A DNA stretch of 64,000 nt, from the NCBI RefSeq assembly GCF_000719285.1, contig NZ_JOFS01000028.1:128968-192967 (forward strand). Reading direction: 5' to 3'. The translations under genes and the position numbers were made by a program. The notes below the pieces were generated by a model. The model worked only from the letters and a program-made list of their open reading frames with translations, had not been told where the DNA came from and made no database searches. This DNA is from Streptomyces bicolor. Lineage in GTDB: Bacteria; Actinomycetota; Actinomycetes; Streptomycetales; Streptomycetaceae. Shown one piece after another: positions 58,401 to 64,000 of the stretch (position 1 is its first letter; every line of letters starts with the position of its first letter).

Positions 58401-60578
58401 GTGTGTGAACACCTGGGGTTCGATGAACTCATCGGTGAGCAGGGCTTCTTCGCGCGCCTGCTCGGGCGGTCACCATCCGGAGGCGGCAGGGAGCCCCTCT
58501 ACGGTCCCGACCTGCCCGTGGTGCTGCTCACCGGCGGCCCGGGCATGGGAAAGGAGCGGCTGCTGCGCGCCGTGCACGACCGGTTCGCGACGAAGGTCCC
58601 GGTGATCTACCTGGACTGCGGCTCACCGGTCTACGCGGACCGGGCGGCAGCGGAGCCGGGCGCCCGCTCGGCCGCGACCGAGGTCCTCGTCGAGGCCGCC
58701 GGGCGGCTGTGCACCTGGCAGGGGACGGGCGGCTCGTTCGCCTTCCCGCGCCTCTTCACCGGCCTCGCGATGATCGCGACCGGCGTCGCGGACGGCAGCC
58801 CCAACGCGGTCGCGACCGAGATCGAGCGATACGAGGAGCTGGCCCAGCGGCAGCGCTTGCGCGGCCTCGGAGCGGGCCTGGGCGCGGGTGACTTCTGGCG
58901 GGGCCTGCTCGGCGGAACCATCCGCAACCTGCTGGCGGCGCTCGGCGGGCAAGCGCTCGGCCCGTACCCCGCCGCGGTGGTCAACGCCCTGCTGGACGCG
59001 CTCTTCGAGCGCCTGGCGCCCAAGGGCAGGGCGGAACTGGAGCGGATCTACGGCGCGTATCCAGGCGCGGCCGGCCAGCCCAAGCACGGGCTGCGCAATC
59101 TCGCCGCCGACTTCCAGGCCGACGACGAGGCACGGGAGCTGGCAGAAAGCTTCCTCTTCCGGGCGCTGCGCGAGGACCTCGAGGCGGCGTACGCCTCGGC
59201 GGTCGGCTGGTTGCGCCGGGTCGGCCGCCCGGGGCTGCTGCTGAACCATGCCGAGTCGCCCCTGGGGGAGCGGCTGCTGTGCGCGGTGCTCACCGACCGC
59301 CGGAGCGGACAGCGTGACCGCGTGGTGATCGTGGGCACCGCGCGCCGGGCCGACGGCGGCACCTTCCTGCACGGCGGCCTGCCCCCGGTGGTGCCCCCGC
59401 CGGAGTTCCGGCCCGCCGACGGCGGCCCACCCGACTGGTCCCGGCGCACGGACGGAGGGGCGGGGCCGGCACCGCTGGCCGACGGCGTGCTGCTGCTGCG
59501 CATGCCCCTCCTCACCGGCGACCAGCTCCGCGCGGAGACCGAACGCAGGCAGCAGCGCGTGGAGCCGGAGGGCGGCACCAACCGCCGCCGCATCGACGCC
59601 GCCGTGGCACGGCTGAGTGGCGGACGACCGCACACGGTGATCCGGCTGGCCGCCGCGACCGCAGCGTTCCGGATGCCGGCGGACGCCAACGACCGGGACA
59701 TACTGGACGCACCCTTACGGCTCCCCGGCAACGGCGACCCCGAGCGGTCGGTGGCGGACGCACTGCTGCAGGAGCTGGTCCTGGACAAGCTGCCGGTGCG
59801 GCTGCGGCCCGAGCACCACGACCAGTGGCTCGACCTGCTCACCCATCTGTCGGTGGCCCACGACGAGGAGTGCGCGGACGTCCTGCTCCGCCATCATCAG
59901 GCAGGCCATGTACACCAGTTGACGGCTCACGATGTGTCGGAGCTGCTCACCGACACCGGGTGGCCCGCCTGCGAACGGCACTTCATCGGGGACTTCGGGC
60001 TGCGTCAGCTGCTGGTGCACCGGCTGTACGGGCTGCGCCCCGGCGGTGCCGCCTGGTACGCCGACCACCACCTGCTGCGCGACCACTACGCGGGACGCCC
60101 CGCGGCCGGCGAGGATGCGCCGAGCGGCGCGGCGTTCCGCTCCGTCACGGCACATCGGATGAACCACCACCTGGTGTCCGGCGGTGTGGACGACGTGGTC
60201 GGCCACCTGGCCGCCACGCTGCCCGGCCGCCCCCAGGAGTGGTGCGCGGAACTGCTGGAGATCGCCCAGGCGCCGTATCCGGGCGGAGCGGACGCCCGGC
60301 GGGAGCGCGCCCAGGGCCTGGTGGCGGTGGACGGACCGGCCCTGCGCCGCACCGTCGACCAGTTGCTGCACGCGGTGTGGCTGTGCGAGGAGCGCACCCG
60401 GCCGACCGGCAAGGAGACGGCCGAAACGCTGGCCACGCTGCTCAGGCTCCTCTCGATCATGGAGTTCGACGGCGCGCGGCAGCTCGGCAGGACGGCCACG
60501 GAGTGGAGTGGCCTGGCGGCGAACGAGCAGCCGTTGCTGCGCTGCACCTGTTCCGCACGGCTCGGGCGAAGGAGGTAG
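58401..60578 (+). CDS. P-loop NTPase of unknown function, TTA codon-containing
   Basis: 725 aa from GTG 58401, with GGGGGA close upstream. Walker A is LLTGGPGMGKERLL (residues about 43-55); an early acidic strand VPVIYLDCGSP follows. The rest is helical, Arg/Ala-rich and without a named domain; STAND-like NTPase is a possibility. It contains one TTA leucine codon at 59715-59717 (residue 439), the only one I see in a gene in this window. That suggests dependence on bldA tRNA and developmental or secondary-metabolic timing. It ends 5 nt before the coupled binding-protein gene. Confidence 0.8.
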   Translation: MCEHLGFDELIGEQGFFARLLGRSPSGGGREPLYGPDLPVVLLTGGPGMGKERLLRAVHDRFATKVPVIYLDCGSPVYADRAAAEPGARSAATEVLVEAAGRLCTWQGTGGSFAFPRLFTGLAMIATGVADGSPNAVATEIERYEELAQRQRLRGLGAGLGAGDFWRGLLGGTIRNLLAALGGQALGPYPAAVVNALLDALFERLAPKGRAELERIYGAYPGAAGQPKHGLRNLAADFQADDEARELAESFLFRALREDLEAAYASAVGWLRRVGRPGLLLNHAESPLGERLLCAVLTDRRSGQRDRVVIVGTARRADGGTFLHGGLPPVVPPPEFRPADGGPPDWSRRTDGGAGPAPLADGVLLLRMPLLTGDQLRAETERRQQRVEPEGGTNRRRIDAAVARLSGGRPHTVIRLAAATAAFRMPADANDRDILDAPLRLPGNGDPERSVADALLQELVLDKLPVRLRPEHHDQWLDLLTHLSVAHDEECADVLLRHHQAGHVHQLTAHDVSELLTDTGWPACERHFIGDFGLRQLLVHRLYGLRPGGAAWYADHHLLRDHYAGRPAAGEDAPSGAAFRSVTAHRMNHHLVSGGVDDVVGHLAATLPGRPQEWCAELLEIAQAPYPGGADARRERAQGLVAVDGPALRRTVDQLLHAVWLCEERTRPTGKETAETLATLLRLLSIMEFDGARQLGRTATEWSGLAANEQPLLRCTCSARLGRRR

Positions 60579-60583
60579 CGGGG

Positions 60584-62239
60584 ATGTCGAGGTGGCGGGG
60601 GTTGTCCAGGTGGCGGGGGATGCCCAGGTGGAAGAGGATCCTCTTCACGCTGCTGACCGTGGGGGCGGTCACCGCGTGCGCCGTGTTCGCCTGGTCCGCC
60701 CTCCGCAGACCGGACACCTGCACCGACGGGATCGAGCGGATCGACGGCGAGTGCATCGGCGTCGACGGCGAGGGCTACGACTTCGGCACACCCGAGATCC
60801 GCGACGTGGCGCGGGCCATCGCACGCGAGAACAAGAGGATCGAGGGCCAGCCGTACGTCACGGTGGCGATGATGCTGCCGCTCCAGTCGGACCGGGCGGA
60901 GCTGCGCCGGCAGATGCGCAGCGACCTCCAGGGCGCCTACCTGGGGCAGCGGCAGGCGAACGAGGGCGAGGGAGAGCCACCGAGGATCCGGCTGGTACTG
61001 GCCAACCCCGGCCGGAACTACGCGCACCAGGAGCAGATCGTGGACACGCTGCTGCGCATGGCCGACGCGCCCGAGGACCGGCTGCGCGCCGTCACGGGCT
61101 TCAACCTCAGCCTCGACGCCACGGAGGAGGCCGTCGGACGCCTGACGGAACACAAGGTTCCGGTGCTCGCCTCCCGGATCAGCGGGGACGGGATCGCGAA
61201 CAAGGACAGCGCCGACGGGATGGCGAAACTGCGGTTCCCCGGCCTGGCCCGGATCATCCCCACCAACCACGACGCGGCCCAGGCGCTGGCCAACTTCAAC
61301 GGCGAACGGGGCCGGGAGAACGTCAGGACGGTACTGGTCTACGACAAGCGCCCCGATGCCTACAACGAGTCGCTGGCGAAGGCGTTCGGCGGCATCGAGG
61401 AGCAGGGCCCGCCCGGCCCCGCCCCGATGTCCTTCGAGTCCCCGTCGATAGACGAGCCGGGCTCGACCGGCAACCAGTTCACCCAGATCGCCAACAACAT
61501 CTGTGACTCCGAGGCCGACACCGTCTACTTCGCGGGCCGCACCCTGCACCTGCGGATCTTCGCCCTCAAGCTCGCCCAGGTCGGCTGCAAGGACCGGCAC
61601 TACACCATCGTCAGCGGCTCCGACGCCGCCTCGCTGCGCCAGGCCATGACGAAGAAGGACTGGGAGCAACTGCGCGGCGAGGACGGCCACGCGAAGGTGA
61701 CGGTCCAGTACGCCGCCCCCGCGCACCCGGACGCCTGGACCACCGAGCTGGCCCGCTGGACCAGGCGATGGGACGCGGAGCACGACCGCGAGCCCACCGA
61801 CGAGGAGCTCCCCCAGTACCTCACAGAGCCCAAGGCGGCCCTGGACACCTTGAAGAAGCGGATCGAGACCACGCGCGGCGAGGGAGTACGGCTCGGCTCC
61901 ACCCCCAACCTGGAGGACTCCCGCACGATGCTCGTCTACGACGGCCTCCTCACCATCGGCAAGGCCCTGCACCAGGCACAGCAGGGCACCGCCGAGACGG
62001 TCCCCGGCCGCGAGGACGTCGGCCGGCAGTGGTCACTGCTCCAGTCCCGGCACCGCGTGCCGGGCACGAGCGGCCTGATCTGCCTGACCAGCGGCGGCAA
62101 TCCGTACGACAAACCGGCCGCGATCGTCGAACTGGACCCGGCCGAGCAGGGCCACGGCAACCTGAAGTTCGTCGGCCTGGGCTGGCCCACCGATCGCGCA
62201 CAGCCGAAGAACTGCGTGATTCCCAGCAGCACCCCCTGA
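60584..62239 (+). CDS. Membrane-anchored type-1 periplasmic-binding-protein-like receptor
   Basis: 551 aa, ATG 60584 with AAGGAGGT at 60569-60576. The N-terminus contains three short RW-rich repeats (SRWRGLSRWRGMPRW) from an 18-bp DNA repeat. One transmembrane anchor (ILFTLLTVGAVTACAVFAWS, residues about 19-38) is followed by a periplasmic-binding-protein type 1 domain (PYVTVAMMLPLQSDRAELR, ADTVYFAGRTLHLRIFALKL, DSRTMLVYDGLLTIGKALH). It resembles branched-chain amino-acid ABC binding proteins, but there is no lipobox and no permease or ATPase gene beside it. It is coupled to the upstream NTPase gene (5-nt gap) and probably acts as its extracytoplasmic sensor. Confidence 0.85.
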   Translation: MSRWRGLSRWRGMPRWKRILFTLLTVGAVTACAVFAWSALRRPDTCTDGIERIDGECIGVDGEGYDFGTPEIRDVARAIARENKRIEGQPYVTVAMMLPLQSDRAELRRQMRSDLQGAYLGQRQANEGEGEPPRIRLVLANPGRNYAHQEQIVDTLLRMADAPEDRLRAVTGFNLSLDATEEAVGRLTEHKVPVLASRISGDGIANKDSADGMAKLRFPGLARIIPTNHDAAQALANFNGERGRENVRTVLVYDKRPDAYNESLAKAFGGIEEQGPPGPAPMSFESPSIDEPGSTGNQFTQIANNICDSEADTVYFAGRTLHLRIFALKLAQVGCKDRHYTIVSGSDAASLRQAMTKKDWEQLRGEDGHAKVTVQYAAPAHPDAWTTELARWTRRWDAEHDREPTDEELPQYLTEPKAALDTLKKRIETTRGEGVRLGSTPNLEDSRTMLVYDGLLTIGKALHQAQQGTAETVPGREDVGRQWSLLQSRHRVPGTSGLICLTSGGNPYDKPAAIVELDPAEQGHGNLKFVGLGWPTDRAQPKNCVIPSSTP

Positions 62240-62426
62240 GAGGTGCCGCCTTCGGCGCCCGGCACGGGGGCGGCGGCCGCTCGATCACCGCGCACGGCGG
62301 CTGACGTGACCGGAATCTCACTGCGGCCCCGGGGGTGCAGTCCGTACCCTGGTCACGCTTCTCGACACTGAGAACTGCCCTTGACCTGCATAAAGGCAGG
62401 CAGGGAGCGAATTTCGGGAGTTCTGA

Positions 62427-62849
62427 ATGCTGCGTACCCTGTTCAAGTCCAAGATCCACCGCGCCACCGTCACCCAGGCCGACCTGCACTACGTGGGATC
62501 GGTGACGATCGACGCGGATCTGCTCGACGCCGCCGACCTGTTGCCCGGCGAGCTCGTCCACATCGTCGACATCACCAACGGCGCCCGCCTGGAGACCTAT
62601 GTCATCGAGGGCGAGCGAGGCTCGGGGGTCGTCGGGATCAACGGTGCCGCCGCCCATCTCGTCCACCCCGGCGACCTGGTGATCATCATCAGCTACGCTC
62701 AGATGACCGACGCCGAGGCGCGGGAGTTCGAGCCGCGGGTCGTGCACGTGGACGGCGCCAACCGCACCGTCGCGCTGGGCGCCGACCCTTCCGAGCCGGT
62801 GCCGGGCTCCGACCAGGAGCGCAGCCCGCAGGCCGTGCCGGTGGCCTGA
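62427..62849 (+). CDS. panD: Aspartate 1-decarboxylase precursor
   Basis: 140 aa from ATG 62427. Standard Pan[21 protein letters not shown], self-cleavage site HYVG|SVTID (Gly24-Ser25, giving the pyruvoyl group), then [15 protein letters not shown] and [20 protein letters not shown]. It makes beta-alanine from L-aspartate for pantothenate and coenzyme A. The C-terminal tail is about 15 residues longer than E. coli PanD. It is followed by a GNAT gene and an Asp/Glu-racemase-like gene on the same strand. Confidence 0.95.
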   Translation: MLRTLFKSKIHRATVTQADLHYVGSVTIDADLLDAADLLPGELVHIVDITNGARLETYVIEGERGSGVVGINGAAAHLVHPGDLVIIISYAQMTDAEAREFEPRVVHVDGANRTVALGADPSEPVPGSDQERSPQAVPVA

Positions 62850-62902
62850 CGGCGCTCGGTCCGGCGCGAACGAACAACGGAAGACGGTCCAGGAGGGGTG
62901 CC

Positions 62903-63247
62903 ATGAGCGAGCCGGAGATCCGCGACGACCGGGCGGCGGGTCGCCTGGAGGCCTTCCAAGGCGGCGAAGTCGTCGGCCACATCGCGTACTTCGCCCTCGA
63001 CGCCCCCGCACGCGCCCTCGTCCCCGTCCACACCATCGTGGAACCGGCCCACGAGGGCCAGGGCATCGCCGGCTCCCTGGCACGCGAGCTGTACGGCATG
63101 GCGGCGCGCGAGGGAGTCGTCGTCGCGCCGCTGTGCCCGTACGTCGTGAGGTGGGCCGAACGCCACCCCGACGAGGCGCCGGCGGCCGGTCCCGAGCTGC
63201 TGGAGGCGGCGAAGGGCTGGCTGCGAGCGCACCCCGGGCGGCTCTGA
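62903..63247 (+). CDS. Small GNAT-fold (YjdJ-like) acetyltransferase
   Basis: 114 aa, ATG 62903 with AGGAGGGG upstream. Compact PF14542-type GNAT: GHIAYFALDAPARALVPVHT, acetyl-CoA loop VEPAHEGQGIAGSLARELYG, and VAPLCPYVVRWAERHPDE. Substrate unknown. It lies directly downstream of panD and overlaps the racemase gene by TGATG. PanZ/PanM of E. coli, a GNAT-fold PanD maturation factor, is of similar size, but this sequence belongs to a different GNAT subgroup. Confidence 0.85.
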   Translation: MSEPEIRDDRAAGRLEAFQGGEVVGHIAYFALDAPARALVPVHTIVEPAHEGQGIAGSLARELYGMAAREGVVVAPLCPYVVRWAERHPDEAPAAGPELLEAAKGWLRAHPGRL

Positions 63248-63885
63248 TGCTCGCCCTCCTGCACACCTCGCCCCTGCACATCCCCGTCTTCGACGCCCTG
63301 CGCCAGGAGCACCACCAGGACCTGGAGCTGCGGCACTTCGTCGACGAGGAACTGCTGAGCCGGGCCCGCCGCGAAGGCACCGAAGCCGTCGCGGACGACG
63401 TCCGCAAGGCCCTGCACCAGGCCGTCGCCGACGGGGCGCGGGCCGTACTGTGCACCTGCTCGACCATCGGCGCCGTCGCGGAGGAAGCCGCCGCCGAGGC
63501 CGGGGTGCCGGTCCTGCGCGTCGACCGTCCCATGGCCGCGGCCGCGGTGGCCGAGGGCGCGTGCGTCGTCGTCCTCGCCACGGTGGAGAGCACCCTCGGT
63601 CCGACGGCCTCCTTGATCGAGGACGAGGCCCGACGTGCGGGGCGCCCCGCCGACGTGCGGACGCGCCTCGTCGAAGGCGCCTGGGAACGCTTCGACGCGG
63701 GGGACGTCGACGGCTGCGCACGACTGGTCGCAGCCGCCGCCGACGACGTCGTGGACGCCGATGCGATCGTCCTCGCCCAGGTGTCCATCGCCCCCGCTCA
63801 GCGGTTGGCGACCACGCCGGTGCCCGTATTGTCCAGCCCCGGCACCGGGCTGGCGGCGGCAGCGCGGGCCGTGCAGCCGCGGTAG
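63247..63885 (+). CDS. Aspartate/glutamate racemase-family protein
   Basis: 212 aa from ATG 63247, overlapping the GNAT stop (TGATG). The Asp/Glu racemase fold has the first cysteine in AVLCTCSTIG and VVVLATVEST and a second-half loop IVLAQVSIAP, in which the usual second catalytic Cys is not seen; a single-Cys or non-racemase activity is possible. Cytoplasmic. The tight coupling to the GNAT gene and proximity to panD hint at aspartate metabolism (inference). Confidence 0.82.
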   Translation: MLALLHTSPLHIPVFDALRQEHHQDLELRHFVDEELLSRARREGTEAVADDVRKALHQAVADGARAVLCTCSTIGAVAEEAAAEAGVPVLRVDRPMAAAAVAEGACVVVLATVESTLGPTASLIEDEARRAGRPADVRTRLVEGAWERFDAGDVDGCARLVAAAADDVVDADAIVLAQVSIAPAQRLATTPVPVLSSPGTGLAAAARAVQPR

Positions 63886-63993
63886 GCCCACCCGGTCCTG
63901 CGCATTGACTCGGGTGAGTGACTGGCGGCTCGGCCCTCGGGTACGCGGGGGAGTAGTCCAGAGCCGACGTGCGCCGATGGGCTGGAGGACGCC

Positions 63994-64000
63994 ATGACGA
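63994..64000 (+). CDS. Start of a further gene, running off the window
   Basis: ATG at 63994 preceded by GGAGG (63984-63988) with 5-nt spacing. Only the first codons are present, so no product can be assigned. The 108-bp gap after the racemase gene contains TTGACT and an ACTC/GAGT dyad that may be its promoter. Confidence 0.4.

Noticed and set aside
58208..58408. 66-codon frame MCAEWWQVHPPG in the divergent gap
   Set aside because: It has a passable ribosome-binding site but no homology that I recognise, overlaps the next start region and lies in probable promoter DNA.
62903..63247. PanZ (PanD maturation factor)
   Set aside because: The GNAT belongs to the YjdJ/PF14542 type by motif. Position alone does not justify the name.

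Overview
This is a GC-rich actinobacterial chromosome segment, almost certainly from a Streptomyces. The lineage signs are GC-saturated third codon positions, frequent GTG starts, a monomeric NADP isocitrate dehydrogenase, an F420/Ddn-type oxidoreductase, a mycothiol-dependent maleylpyruvate-isomerase-like enzyme, a DUF6332 protein, SpoIIE-type phosphatase and PASTA-less Ser/Thr kinase families, and a single TTA (bldA-type) codon. I see no rRNA, tRNA, prophage or CRISPR array. Most of the window is ordinary core or niche-adaptive gene content.

Layout. 1-6.3 kb: the 3' end of etfB, then etfA; a convergent frameshifted endonuclease/exonuclease/phosphatase-family secreted enzyme; an HpcH/HpaI aldolase-like gene with an IclR-like operator; a transmembrane Ser/Thr kinase. 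6.3-11.6 kb: a carbohydrate locus with a LacI regulator, a divergent ROK sugar kinase, a LacI-type operator between them, and a secreted GH27 alpha-galactosidase. 11.7-18.5 kb: a TIGR01777 epimerase, a small secreted protein, a TmrB-like/NUDIX fusion, a kinase-fold protein, an M20 dipeptidase, a geranylgeranyl-reductase-type flavoprotein, a Ddn-like protein and its TetR neighbour. 19.4-28.1 kb: a NarL-type two-component system, DUF6332, an MFS exporter with a divergent MarR and tandem operators, a mycothiol enzyme, a DM13 protein, a VOC protein, a second MFS protein, a cytoplasmic astacin-like metallopeptidase and a divergent ATPase-LuxR regulator.

30.2-35.5 kb holds the most interesting locus: a TPR-CHAT (caspase-like) protease divergent from a cytoplasmic subtilase, a sigma-70/ECF factor and a small protein with a helical N-terminus and a predicted beta-sandwich, the last three translationally coupled or nearly so. 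Its composition resembles the logic of the type III-E TPR-CHAT/Csx30/sigma cascade, but without any CRISPR component.

35.5-45.8 kb: N-formylglutamate amidohydrolase, icd, an M1 aminopeptidase, an MscS channel, a crotonase, a UPF0104 membrane protein, and a probably leaderless ABC exporter behind a MerR-type 19-bp-spacer promoter. 46-55 kb: a Tat-exported GH2 beta-galactosidase with a LamG insertion, then a CUT2 (ribose-type) ABC operon ending in a cyclase-family hydrolase and carrying a 165-bp MITE between its permease and binding-protein genes. 55-64 kb: a GAF-GAF-PP2C-HATPase regulator, a divergent NTPase plus membrane-anchored periplasmic-binding-protein pair with a TTA codon, then panD, a GNAT protein, an Asp/Glu racemase-like protein and the start of a further gene.
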